Program-made: the position numbers and the translations under genes
Shown here: positions 18,380-26,395 of the stretch, in pieces
Position numbering within the stretch: position 1 is the first letter of the stretch
How the letters are laid out: each line of letters starts with the position of its first letter
From: Cylindrospermum sp. FACHB-282
GTDB lineage: Bacteria; Cyanobacteriota; Cyanobacteriia; Cyanobacteriales; Nostocaceae
Length of the DNA: 64,000 nt
Direction: 5' to 3'
Assembly (NCBI RefSeq): GCF_014697195.1
Contig: NZ_JACJRJ010000007.1
Span: 1-64,000, forward strand
The notes under the pieces: model-generated
What the model saw: only the letters and a program-made list of their open reading frames with translations
Databases searched by the model: none
Told to the model about the DNA's origin: nothing

Positions 18380-19495
18380 ATGACTTCTGATTCTGCTATC
18401 CCCGATTTAGATTCAAATTCTGCAACTCCTAAAGCAGAATCAAACTTTAACCTTGCTAACGACTTAGAGGTAAATAACTCTAGCGTTGCAGATGTAGAGT
18501 CAAATTCTGCCACAACTGAAGCAGATTTTCATTCTATTGTCCCCGATACCGAGCTAAATTCTGTCCTCAGCTATTTAAAATCAAATTCTAATGCTGCTAA
18601 CTCAGATGTAGAATCTGATGCTGCTAACTCAGATGTAGAATCTAATGCTGCTAACTTAGATGTAGAATCTGATGCTGCTAACTCAGATGTAGAATCTGAT
18701 GCTGCCTTGGCTGATTTAAATACTCTTGAGTTAGTATTACCAGAACAGAGGGTGAATAATGCTCTCCAAGTCCAGTTGAAAACTGAGGAGGGACGACTTT
18801 TATTAATTTTACCAACGGAGTCTCAAGTACCTGCCTCGGAACTGAACTGGTCTGAAATTTGGCAACAGATGAGGCAGCGCCTAAACGCTGGGGATCGTTT
18901 ACGGAGGCCTAACACCACAGTGCATCTGGTGGCAAAAGACCGCTTGTTGGATAATAGACAACTGCAAGAACTTGCCGAAGCTTTAAGTGAAGTTCAACTC
19001 CAGCTAAAGTCTGTGGCGACTAGTCGTCGTCAAACAGCGATCGCTGCTGTCACCTCTGGTTATTCTGTAGAACAACTACAACCAGAAACCTCCCTGAATT
19101 CCGAGTCGAAAACTACCCATACAGCCCTAGCTGATGCCCTCTATCTGGAAATGACCGTCCGTTCTGGGGCAGAAATTCGTCATCCCGGTACAGTAATTAT
19201 TTTGGGAGATTTAAATCCAGGTGGTATCGTGATTGCAGATGGAGATATTCTAGTTTGGGGTCGTCTCCGGGGAATAGCTCATGCTGGTGCCGGGGGCAAT
19301 CGCGAGTGTCTAATTATGTCCTTGCAAATGGAACCAACTCAATTACGGATTGCAGATGCTGTAGCGAGGGCACCAGAAAAATTACCGGTGCAATTTTATC
19401 CAGAAGTGGCACACATTACGCCCCAAGGAATTCGCATCGCTAGGGCTAGTGATTTTTCCCGAAGCCAATTAAGTAGAATCAATCAAGAGCCATAA
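18380..19495 (+). CDS. minC: Septum site-determining protein MinC with repeat-rich N-terminal extension
   Basis: MinC inhibits FtsZ polymerisation away from midcell and works with MinD and MinE, encoded directly downstream. The C-terminal beta-helix domain is clear: RSGAEIRHPGTVIILGDL, GGIVIADGDILVWGRLRGI and AHAGAGG. The middle domain (about residues 110-210) is the FtsZ-inhibiting part. The first 110 residues are an unusual acidic, Asn/Ser-rich extension with four perfectly phased copies of AANSDVESD. The 371-residue length compares with about 230 in E. coli and is common among longer cyanobacterial MinC proteins. The start of the extension is uncertain. Confidence 0.93.
   Translation: MTSDSAIPDLDSNSATPKAESNFNLANDLEVNNSSVADVESNSATTEADFHSIVPDTELNSVLSYLKSNSNAANSDVESDAANSDVESNAANLDVESDAANSDVESDAALADLNTLELVLPEQRVNNALQVQLKTEEGRLLLILPTESQVPASELNWSEIWQQMRQRLNAGDRLRRPNTTVHLVAKDRLLDNRQLQELAEALSEVQLQLKSVATSRRQTAIAAVTSGYSVEQLQPETSLNSESKTTHTALADALYLEMTVRSGAEIRHPGTVIILGDLNPGGIVIADGDILVWGRLRGIAHAGAGGNRECLIMSLQMEPTQLRIADAVARAPEKLPVQFYPEVAHITPQGIRIARASDFSRSQLSRINQEP
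18593..18700 (+). repeat. Four 27 bp tandem repeats inside minC
   Basis: Four consecutive 27 bp units starting GCTGCTAACTCAGATG encode AANSDVESD with single-residue changes. Being a multiple of three, copy changes keep the frame. Confidence 0.85.
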
Positions 19496-19539
19496 ATCTT
19501 TACTATATTTCCTGAACCCTAATCGAGCGCATTCCTATC

Positions 19540-20346
19540 ATGACTCGCATTATTGTAATTACCTCCGGCAAAGGAGGGGTGGGTAAAACCACAGTTTCTG
19601 CAAATCTGGGCATGGCTTTAGCCAAAATAGGGCGTCAAGTTGCCTTGGTTGATGCGGATTTTGGTCTGAGAAACCTAGATTTGTTGCTAGGGCTAGAAAA
19701 TCGCATCGTCTACACAGCTGTAGAAGTCTTGTCTAGAGAGTGCCGCTTAGAACAAGCTTTAGTCAAAGATAAGCGGCAACCCAATCTTGTACTCCTGCCA
19801 GCTGCCCAAAATCGTACCAAAGAAGCCGTAACTCCTGACCAAATGAAGTTATTGGTGAATGCACTGGCCCAAAAATACCAGTACGTGGTGATTGATAGCC
19901 CAGCGGGTATTGAAATGGGGTTTAAAAATGCGATCGCCCCAGCCAAAGAAGCCCTCATCGTCACCACGCCAGAAATTTCCGCAGTCCGTGATGCTGACCG
20001 GGTAGTGGGGTTACTAGAAGCACAAGGCGTTAAGCGAATTCATTTAATAATTAATCGTATCAGACCCGCAATGGTGCGAGCAAATGATATGATGTCAGTG
20101 CAAGATGTTCAGGAACTTCTCGCCATCCCCTTAATCGGGGTAATCCCTGACGATGAGCGCGTTATTGTCTCTACCAATCGCGGCGAACCTTTAGTATTAT
20201 CAGAAACACCCTCTTTAGCTGCCATAGCCTTTGAGAACATTGCTCGCAGATTGGAAGGAGAAACTGTCGAATTTCTTGAGCTTGACTCACCTAACGACAA
20301 CATCTTCTCCCGGCTGCGAAAGTTGTTGTGGACAAAGATTGTTTAA
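19540..20346 (+). CDS. minD: Septum site-determining ATPase MinD
   Basis: Membrane-cycling ParA-type ATPase that recruits MinC and is displaced by MinE. The deviant Walker A motif GKGGVGKTT is at residues 10-18. DADFGLRNLDLLLGLE and VVIDSPAGIE give the switch and Walker B regions. The C-terminus ends in an amphipathic membrane-targeting helix (FSRLRKLLWTKIV). At 268 residues it is full length. It sits 44 bases after minC and 35 bases before minE, so the three genes form one operon. Confidence 0.97.
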   Translation: MTRIIVITSGKGGVGKTTVSANLGMALAKIGRQVALVDADFGLRNLDLLLGLENRIVYTAVEVLSRECRLEQALVKDKRQPNLVLLPAAQNRTKEAVTPDQMKLLVNALAQKYQYVVIDSPAGIEMGFKNAIAPAKEALIVTTPEISAVRDADRVVGLLEAQGVKRIHLIINRIRPAMVRANDMMSVQDVQELLAIPLIGVIPDDERVIVSTNRGEPLVLSETPSLAAIAFENIARRLEGETVEFLELDSPNDNIFSRLRKLLWTKIV

Positions 20347-20381
20347 CTCATTTTCTAGTCTCCGCCTAAGACTTAGCCGCA

Positions 20382-20681
20382 ATGATTCTTGAAATTATCG
20401 AAAAACTTTTTTTTCGCAGTCCTGACACCAGTCGTACCCAAGTTAAACGCCGCCTGCAACTAGTGATTGCCCACGATCGCGCCGACTTAGACCCCCAAAC
20501 CTTGGAAAAAATGCGCCAAGAAATCCTGGCCATAGTCTGTCGCTATGTAGAAATTGAGACAGACGGCTTGGAGTTCTCCCTAGAAAGCAACAACCGCACA
20601 ACAGCTTTGATTGCTAATTTACCCATCCGTCGGGTAAAAGAAACTCTACCTGAATTAGAAAGCAGCGATAAACCACAGTAG
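20382..20681 (+). CDS. minE: Cell division topological specificity factor MinE
   Basis: MinE stimulates MinD ATP hydrolysis and gives the Min system its spatial pattern. The 99-residue protein has the MinD-contacting N-terminal part and the [20 protein letters not shown] stretch typical of MinE, followed by the beta-strand dimerisation region ending near [14 protein letters not shown]. It is the last gene of the minCDE operon and is followed by a palindrome that may end transcription. Confidence 0.95.
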   Translation: MILEIIEKLFFRSPDTSRTQVKRRLQLVIAHDRADLDPQTLEKMRQEILAIVCRYVEIETDGLEFSLESNNRTTALIANLPIRRVKETLPELESSDKPQ

Positions 20682-20752
20682 GTTTTCAGTTGTTTTTTAC
20701 CTTAACAGCTATTTTCAAATCAATCAAACACACAAAAGAAATTAAAATTTCT

Positions 20753-20780
20753 GTAGAGACGTTTCATGAAACGTCTCTAC
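20753..20780. repeat. 28 bp perfect palindrome downstream of minE
   Basis: GTAGAGACGTTTCA and its exact complement form a 28 bp palindrome 70 bases after the minE stop. A sibling with a different centre (AGACGTTGCA/TGCAACGTCT) lies at 36267-36286. It is a dispersed hairpin family and may act as a bidirectional terminator, though no T-run follows. Confidence 0.6.
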
Positions 20781-20832
20781 AACGTGGTCTATGAAAATGC
20801 AAATTGCTATAACTTGGGACAGCCATAATAGA

Positions 20833-21486
20833 CTAACTTATCTCAGGCTCAACACCCAGCGCCTTTAACTGTTCCTTCAACCTTTCCACTTGCAACTCAG
20901 ACTGTTGTAACGCCTGCGCTAACTCCCCAGGAGCCAACAACTTCTCCCCCGTATCTTCCCGATAAAAAGCAATCAATTCGCCATCAACTTCCAACCGCAG
21001 TTTTAAAGGCTCGCATCGTCCATCGGTAATTGGTTCATACTCTTCTTTATATAACCGATAGCCTTGTAACTGTTCGGTTATCCATTCTCCCTTGGGGTCA
21101 AATAGCCAATATTCCTGCACTCCTAATTGCTCATACAAAGTCTTTTTGAAACCCATATCCTGATTTTTCGTACCTGGAGAAGTCATCTCAAAAATTACCG
21201 CAGGTACTTCTCCCTCTTCCCAAATTTTGTAATTATCCCGACCCCCAGACGCAACATTAAAAATTACCATCACATCTGGAGCTACTCTTAATTTAGGATA
21301 ACCTTGAGCATAGTAGAGAAATTGATCACCTAAAACAGTCGCTTGCTGTCCCTGCAAATACTGTCTCAAGATTTCTAAAGTTACGAGTATTGCATACAAA
21401 TGAATGTAGGATTCCGCCAAGGGTTCACCATCCGAACTAGGATAAAAAATTTCTGTTGGTTGAGGAGTGTTTACGAGGGTAGTCAT
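20833..21486 (-). CDS. Uma2 family (DUF820) restriction-like endonuclease
   Basis: Uma2 proteins have a PD-(D/E)XK nuclease fold and are greatly expanded in cyanobacteria; their biological role is unsettled. The core is visible: LRVAPDVMVIF (catalytic Asp strand), then VPAVIFEMTSPGTKNQD (the E-x-x-S motif region), YEQLGVQEYWLFDPKGE and LQGYRL. The C-terminal 40 residues form a short coiled coil (LAQALQQSELQVERLKEQLK). Length (217) is typical of the longer subtype. It is the first of three Uma2-type genes within 3 kb. Confidence 0.85.
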   Translation of the reverse strand: MTTLVNTPQPTEIFYPSSDGEPLAESYIHLYAILVTLEILRQYLQGQQATVLGDQFLYYAQGYPKLRVAPDVMVIFNVASGGRDNYKIWEEGEVPAVIFEMTSPGTKNQDMGFKKTLYEQLGVQEYWLFDPKGEWITEQLQGYRLYKEEYEPITDGRCEPLKLRLEVDGELIAFYREDTGEKLLAPGELAQALQQSELQVERLKEQLKALGVEPEIS

Positions 21487-21531
21487 AATTAGCCACCTGG
21501 GTTTAGGGGATAACTGGGTGCTTCTATTATT

Positions 21532-21747
21532 TTAGTCATTGATAGACTCCTCTGATCTTTCTGGAACCTTGGAGTCAAACACAATCCCATGACTGGCTGT
21601 AGGTAGCAGTCGCCGCAGTATTTGCAGATAAGCTTCTGCATCATTCCGACGATGAAACCGAGCTACTACCAACCGTTGCATCTTGGGTAGTTGGCGAATA
21701 ATAGACCAGGGATGACTATTTGATTTTGGCTTTGAAGTTGGTATCAT
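21532..21747 (-). CDS. Small basic protein, unknown function
   Basis: A 71-residue frame with LPKMQRLVVARFHRRNDAE and AYLQILRRLLP. The VVARFHRRNDAEAYLQIL pattern is reminiscent of small cyanobacterial proteins predicted to form a single alpha/beta unit (SPOR-like). I cannot name it. It lies 46 bases upstream of the Uma2 gene on the same strand, so co-transcription is possible. Coding status is likely but not certain. Confidence 0.5.
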   Translation of the reverse strand: MIPTSKPKSNSHPWSIIRQLPKMQRLVVARFHRRNDAEAYLQILRRLLPTASHGIVFDSKVPERSEESIND

Positions 21748-21841
21748 AGGTTAATATCCCCCACTTTGTGGGGTGTTAGGAATAGCGATCGCTCTCAAGT
21801 TTTCCAGGCTATGGGCGATCGCTTTTGATTTGTTTTAAATT

Positions 21842-21861
21842 AAAGGTGAGTATTCACCTTT
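21842..21861. promoter_or_regulatory. Palindromic operator-like site 1 before the Xre gene
   Basis: AAAGGTGA-gtat-TCACCTTT is a perfect 8 bp inverted repeat centred 54 bases before the Xre start. Together with site 2 it forms a pair whose centres are 32 bp apart, about three helical turns. Confidence 0.7.
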
Positions 21862-21873
21862 GGTATTTATATT

Positions 21874-21893
21874 ACAGGTGAATACTCACCTGT
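21874..21893. promoter_or_regulatory. Palindromic operator-like site 2 before the Xre gene
   Basis: ACAGGTGA-atac-TCACCTGT is a perfect inverted repeat. Apart from one base in each arm it is the reverse complement of site 1, including the central tetramer. It ends 12 bases before the start codon, so binding here would block initiation. Confidence 0.7.
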
Positions 21894-21905
21894 GTCAATA
21901 GATGG

Positions 21906-22121
21906 ATGGGACGAGTTAGACTGCGAATACGAGAATTAGCTGAGAAGCAAGGTTGGACACTGCAAGATGTTGCTGATCGTGCTGGAGTCAACTACAACAC
22001 AGTCAAAAGCTATGCTCGGCGTGATGACGGTATGAATACAGTTGATTTAAGTGCAGTCTATAAAATAGCCCGTGCTTTTGAGGTAAGTATTGAAGAATTA
22101 ATGGAATTAGTGGAAGAGTAG
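21906..22121 (+). CDS. Small Xre/Cro-type HTH transcriptional regulator
   Basis: A 71-residue protein consisting of one helix-turn-helix domain: IRELAEKQGWTLQDVADRAG (helices 1-2), VNYNTVKSYARR (recognition helix) and FEVSIEELMELVEE at the end. It resembles the small Cro/C.AhdI class of Xre regulators. Two palindromes directly upstream are strong candidates for autoregulatory operators. It is 31 bases ahead of a Uma2 gene on the same strand, so it probably controls itself and that gene. Antitoxin-like or control-protein behaviour is an inference. Confidence 0.85.
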   Translation: MGRVRLRIRELAEKQGWTLQDVADRAGVNYNTVKSYARRDDGMNTVDLSAVYKIARAFEVSIEELMELVEE

Positions 22122-22152
22122 AATAGTAGGCGATCGCAATTGGTAACGACAA

Positions 22153-22740
22153 ATGGTAGCAAATCCCAGTTATAGCTATATTTCCCCAGAAGACTATCTC
22201 CAAGGCGAAGAAACCAGCCCTGTTAAGCACGAATATAGACAGGGAGAGGTTTACGCAATGGCAGGAGCAAGTAATACTCATGTAATTATTGCAGGTAATC
22301 TGTTTGCTACGCTGAGAAATCATCTGCGTGGAAGCGGATGTCAGGCTTACATATCAGATACCAAGGCGCATATTGAATCGATTAATACCTATTACTACCC
22401 TGATGTCATGGTAAGTTGTGACCAAAGGGATAGAACCTTTAACAATTTTTTGCGTTATCCTTGTTTAATCATTGAGGTTTTATCAGATTCTACAGAAGGC
22501 TTTGACAGAGGTGATAAATTTGCCGATTACCGAAATTTAGAATCACTTCAAGAATATGTGTTAGTCAGTCAAACCCGCATCAATGTGGAAATTTTCCGTC
22601 GCAACCCAGAAGGGCAATGGGTACTTTATCCCTATGAAAAAGACGATCAAATATATCTATCGAGTGTAGATTTCCGCTGTGCTGTAACAGATGTGTATGA
22701 AGATGTTACTTTTGAATTGCCTCAATTGACAACAGAGTGA
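22153..22740 (+). CDS. Uma2 family (DUF820) restriction-like endonuclease
   Basis: Complete Uma2 protein of 195 residues. It has YISPEDYLQGEETSPVKHEY at the N-terminus, GEVYAMAGASNTH, the catalytic strand YYPDVMVSCD and the LIIEVLSDSTEGFDRGDKF motif that supplies the second acidic residues. LQEYVLVSQ and VEIFRR follow. All expected active-site positions seem intact. It follows the Xre regulator by 31 bases and precedes a DUF29 gene by 64, suggesting one transcription unit. Confidence 0.88.
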   Translation: MVANPSYSYISPEDYLQGEETSPVKHEYRQGEVYAMAGASNTHVIIAGNLFATLRNHLRGSGCQAYISDTKAHIESINTYYYPDVMVSCDQRDRTFNNFLRYPCLIIEVLSDSTEGFDRGDKFADYRNLESLQEYVLVSQTRINVEIFRRNPEGQWVLYPYEKDDQIYLSSVDFRCAVTDVYEDVTFELPQLTTE

Positions 22741-22804
22741 AAATGGTGTGATTTGAATAAGCTACGCTAGAAAATTACATAACAACTTTTCGATGTAAAC
22801 TGCC

Positions 22805-23257
22805 ATGTCTCCTCTAACAACTGATTTCCAAAGTCTTTATGAAGTAGATTATCTGCAATGGCTAGAAACTACTGTAGAAAAACTCCGAAATCAGGAATAT
22901 TCAACTGTCGATTGGGGGAATCTGATTGAGGAAATTGAGGACATGGGAAGGAGTGAGAAAAGAAGTTTAGAAAGCAATTTGATTGTAATTATATTGGATT
23001 TGCTTAAATGGCAGTTTCAACCAGATAATAGAAGTGGTAGCTGGGAAGGAAGCATTATTGAACATCGCCGCCGAGTTAAGAAACTTCGCAACGAATCTCC
23101 TAGCCTCAAGCCTTATCTAGAAAGTATATTTGTCGAGTCTTATACAGAAGCAGTCAAACAAGCCAAAGCTGAAACTAGGCTACCATTAGATACATTTCCT
23201 ATAGAATGCCCATATACTCTAGCAAATGTAATTGATGATGAGTTTTTGCCGGAGTAA
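22805..23257 (+). CDS. DUF29 family protein
   Basis: A complete DUF29 protein of 150 residues, a family abundant in cyanobacteria with unknown function. It has YEVDYLQWLETTVEKLR, VDWGNLIEEIEDMGRSEKR, LLKWQFQPDNRS, a WEGSIIEHRRRV helix and the terminal CPYTLANVIDDEFLPE, all typical of the family. The fold is expected to be helical. Its position after Uma2 and Xre suggests an accessory module. A fragment of another member is at 15966-16187. Confidence 0.88.
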   Translation: MSPLTTDFQSLYEVDYLQWLETTVEKLRNQEYSTVDWGNLIEEIEDMGRSEKRSLESNLIVIILDLLKWQFQPDNRSGSWEGSIIEHRRRVKKLRNESPSLKPYLESIFVESYTEAVKQAKAETRLPLDTFPIECPYTLANVIDDEFLPE

Positions 23258-23260
23258 CTT

Positions 23261-23770
23261 TTAGAGTGTCTGTTTGCCAATATAAAGACTTGTTGGTGTA
23301 ACAGACACACACCACAAAGCATTGGCTAAAGCATCACATCTCTTTTCAGATGATGTTTTCATTGCTGCTTCTACTGTTTGAACAACGAGATTTTTGAACT
23401 CATCAGACTTTAGAAATGTATGATCTATTTTTGAAGCCAGGATCAATTTCAAAATCAAGACGCTCTTTTCCTAAAATACGCTTCCTAAAATACGCTCTCG
23501 ATTTTGAATATAAAAACAGTAGTCTGGTTCTGCTGCTTGTTGGTTAGCACGCTTGAGAGTAATAGGTGTAAATGCTTCCCAGTCCTTACCTTGATGTCGA
23601 AGTAAAGCCTTTACTAAGTCAGCTAATATATCAGTATTTTTACCATGACCCGGTAACGGTGACATAATTCTAATTTCTTGAGTAGCACTGTTACATTTAA
23701 TTCTTAATCCTGCTTTATTTTGGCGACGAGCGAGCAAATTTTCGTAATCATCCCAACTTCTAAATCGCAA
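23261..23770 (-). pseudogene. Frameshifted Uma2-like gene with 14 bp tandem duplication, plus downstream remnant
   Basis: The first 95 codons (from 23770) read as Uma2: FRSWDDYENLLARRQ, IRIMSPLPGHGKNTDIL and the catalytic strand AAEPDYCFYIQNRERILG. At about 23473-23500 a 14-mer (AGCGTATTTTAGGA on the minus strand) is present twice in tandem. Since 14 is not a multiple of three, the frame ends. Removing one copy restores ILGKERLDFEIDPG, the normal Uma2 continuation. After that a second break follows. The remaining frame (to 23261) has LKSDEFKNLVVQTVEAAMK and does not look like Uma2, so the locus has decayed in more than one step. Confidence 0.7.
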
Positions 23771-23868
23771 AATTAACTCATCCCCTGGAGCCAGTTCAAT
23801 TATGTCTTGGGTGATGGTGGGTAATAAATATCATATTTTTACCAGCCAGAGAATTAAGGGTTTCTGTA

Positions 23869-23971
23869 TATAGCAATCCTATTTGATTTGTGAACATAAA
23901 GTGAGTCAGATACCCGACTTCTCTAAGAAGTCGGGTATCTTTGTGTTCACAAATGATTTAGGACTGCTATA
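23869..23971. mobile_element. MITE-like element with terminal inverted repeats
   Basis: About 103 bp. The left end TATAGCAATCCT with TTTGTGAACA further in is mirrored by the right end, whose complement reads TATAGCAGTCCT with TTTGTGAACA. The centre is a 15 bp stem (AGATACCCGACTTCT). A possible GTA flank is present on both sides. The central hairpin has a relative at 30437-30467. It codes for nothing and would need a transposase in trans. Confidence 0.6.
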
Positions 23972-24000
23972 GTATTCCTATTTTATCAGCCGAGCAAAAA

Positions 24001-24042
24001 ATCAAAAAAATTCCCGTTGTCACCTATAGCAACAACGGGAAT
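24001..24042 (-). terminator. Rho-independent terminator of the 24.1-25.3 kb gene
   Basis: On the minus strand an 11 bp stem (ATTCCCGTTGT / ACAACGGGAAT) is followed by TTTTTTGATTTTTT, about 20 bases after the stop codon. Confidence 0.85.
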
Positions 24043-24060
24043 CGTTAATATTTTTGATCA

Positions 24061-25338
24061 CTATCGAGAAGCAACTTGTGGTTCTGCCCAAACTTGTGTT
24101 AATCGTTCACCAAAAGTAATCGGCTGATCTGCGTCTGTTGTTGTGGTTACAGTCTTACCATCACTAGCAACTTGCACCAAGGGCCAGTTTTCTTCACCTA
24201 GTTCGCCGGCACGGAATAGGACGTTATTAGGTTGACTTTTACTCCAACCTAACAATACTGCTATTTTCTCATGCTCATCTTCCTCTTGAGCAGGAGCAAC
24301 TGTATTTGCTTGATTTTGTTGCCGATCCCAAATCACGGCCCGATCTGTAGAATCAGCTGTGTTGAATATGCCTTCAAATTTGCGTGCTAAAAAGCGATCG
24401 CCTTTTTCTGACCAACTAACAGGAACCAATACCCCAATTGTACCGTTAGTATCGGTTTGTTCTACTGGCACTGCTGGCATCCTTAATAGGGGATCGCTAA
24501 CAGGAGAAGTTGCAGCCATCACCCGTAACCGCTTGGTTTGCCTATCTTGGACAAACAAAACACTGGTGACTCGGCTATTGTACATTTCGGGTTTTACTTC
24601 TAGTTGCACCCGGCTATAAACAGCATACTGACCATCTGGAGAAACTACAGGCAGACTGCGATAGTAGCGCACACCAGAACCCCCCTTACTCCCAATAGCC
24701 TCTTGAGTCACCGTAATCCATTTCCAGGGAATAGGATGAGGACTACCGATGGGATCTGCTAGTACTGTTTGGGACTCATCAGGTTGTTGATCCCCATTGG
24801 TTTCTATCGTTAAGCTTGGTTGTGGTTCTCGCACGGCTGGTGCGACTGTTGCCAACGGATCAAGGGCAGCGCTACTAGAGATAAAATTATCTTTTTCTGC
24901 CAAATGCTTCAATTTAGCGGCTTTTAATCTTTGCACTAAATCAAGTTGACTAACAGGCCCCTCTGTGAAGGGTGTGTGTTTAGCTGCATAAGAGCTACGG
25001 TTGAGAGAATTATTTTCTCTTACCAAAAAGTTAAATTGATTAGCTGGTGATAGTTGCGGTTCCCCAATCGTAGCCATTTTTACTGACCCAGAACCAGCTT
25101 CTCCACTCAAAGTGTTGATTTGATCTGCTGTTAAATTAGGTTCCCCAGTAGCAGCTACTTCCTTAGGTATGGAGGCAGATTCTCCAGTTCCTAAGGTATT
25201 CTTTTCTACCTCCGATTGTTTCGCTGAGGTAGAGTGAGCCGCTGCCCCTACTAAGGGTGCAAGCAGTATCACTACAACACAGTATTTGAGAAATGGTTGT
25301 CTGCGGAACCATCCTGACAGCAAAAGGGGTTTAGGCAT
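24061..25338 (-). CDS. Membrane-anchored or exported protein, unknown function
   Basis: No named family recognised. From ATG 25338 the protein has 425 residues, an N-terminal hydrophobic segment (FLKYCVVVILLAPLVGAAAH), then a low-complexity linker rich in Thr, Ala, Glu and Pro up to about residue 200. The C-terminal domain has VVSPDGQYAVYSRVQLE, VLFVQDRQTKRLRVM, LVPVSWSEKGDRFLARKFEG and AVIWDRQQNQ. Alternating SPDG and W-S-x-x-G-D patterns resemble TolB/PD40 propeller blades. The upstream TTG at 25392 is a less likely start. A clear terminator follows the gene. Confidence 0.65.
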   Translation of the reverse strand: MPKPLLLSGWFRRQPFLKYCVVVILLAPLVGAAAHSTSAKQSEVEKNTLGTGESASIPKEVAATGEPNLTADQINTLSGEAGSGSVKMATIGEPQLSPANQFNFLVRENNSLNRSSYAAKHTPFTEGPVSQLDLVQRLKAAKLKHLAEKDNFISSSAALDPLATVAPAVREPQPSLTIETNGDQQPDESQTVLADPIGSPHPIPWKWITVTQEAIGSKGGSGVRYYRSLPVVSPDGQYAVYSRVQLEVKPEMYNSRVTSVLFVQDRQTKRLRVMAATSPVSDPLLRMPAVPVEQTDTNGTIGVLVPVSWSEKGDRFLARKFEGIFNTADSTDRAVIWDRQQNQANTVAPAQEEDEHEKIAVLLGWSKSQPNNVLFRAGELGEENWPLVQVASDGKTVTTTTDADQPITFGERLTQVWAEPQVASR

Positions 25339-25392
25339 GGTGGACTCTCTAGGGGGGCGGTTGCTGTGTGAGGAGCAATGTCTATGCGGCAA

Positions 25393-26395
25393 TGGGGAAA
25401 GCTATGATTATATGTATAACAAGAAACTCAAAACTTTAACGAGATAATTTGGGCAAATTTTGCATAGCTTTACAAAACCTCAGTAACATTATTTACAGTT
25501 AATAATGGGAAGTTGAGAATTACTGTTTTTTCAGGAAAATATGCCAGCACTGTACTGATGCAGATAACATCAGAAATTACTGCGTAACTTATAGACTAGT
25601 ACTCAACGGCGGAAATAAATATCTTATTAAAAATAGACCACAAGTCTACTTAATAAGCTTTTTATGCCTCTTGCAGAGTAGCTCTCGCTAACGCGTAGCG
25701 TGCCGCAGGCATATTTTGAATTCCGCGCAGCACTAATATTGCTGCCCTATACCCAATTGCACCGAAATTTAAGTAACAATCAGGTTATTAAGCGTATTTT
25801 CTAGCTATTTTTGGTAGGAGCTAGGATTTAGTGAGCAATGGCATTAGCAAAAGCTAATCTATATTAGGCTTGCCTGTTTTTACCCTGCTATAACAGCACA
25901 GACCCTGATAACGCTAAAGGCGAGGCTTGATTTGCTTTCTTTGGTACAGCGGATGCATAACAGATGATAACCTACAAATACCACTGTTAACTACACAAAA
26001 GCACAAATTGCAATGGGGTCTAGAACAATTGCGATGATGCAATATTCTTTTGGAGACACAATTACACTAAAGCCAATTTTAAGCAATTATCATTAAACCG
26101 GTAGAGTCGGCAGATGCTTCACCAGCCCTGTCGCGAGACATAGCCAAATAATGAAGTTCACCAACAACAAATGCAGCTAATACTAACTGATTTGCTCGCC
26201 AATATATTTTGAGTTGATCTAACTAACCTTTCGTTTAGCTAATCATAAATCACTTTACCACTAAATCACCAAACTTATTCAAAGAAATCAAGATCCCTTG
26301 ACACCCTCGCCTTGATATTGTGATTGAGACAATGGTCAGTTGTCAGTGATTCGGGACACAATTACTATTGACTAATAACTATTGACTAATCAATA
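25393..26395. other. 1 kb intergenic region without a gene
   Basis: No supportable reading frame. It contains a hairpin with T-run (25623-25664), a GC-rich repeat with CGCTAACGCGTAGCG (about 25686-25700) of a sort scattered in Nostoc-like genomes, and TTGACTAAT-type heptamers just before fmt (about 26365-26395). A small RNA ending at the hairpin is possible. Confidence 0.5.
25623..25664 (+). terminator. Orphan hairpin with T-run in the 1 kb gap
   Basis: Nested arms CTTATTAA / TTAATAAG around TAGAC-cacaa-GTCTA are followed by CTTTTTA. No plus-strand gene lies upstream within the gap, so if this is a terminator it may end a small RNA. Confidence 0.4.
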
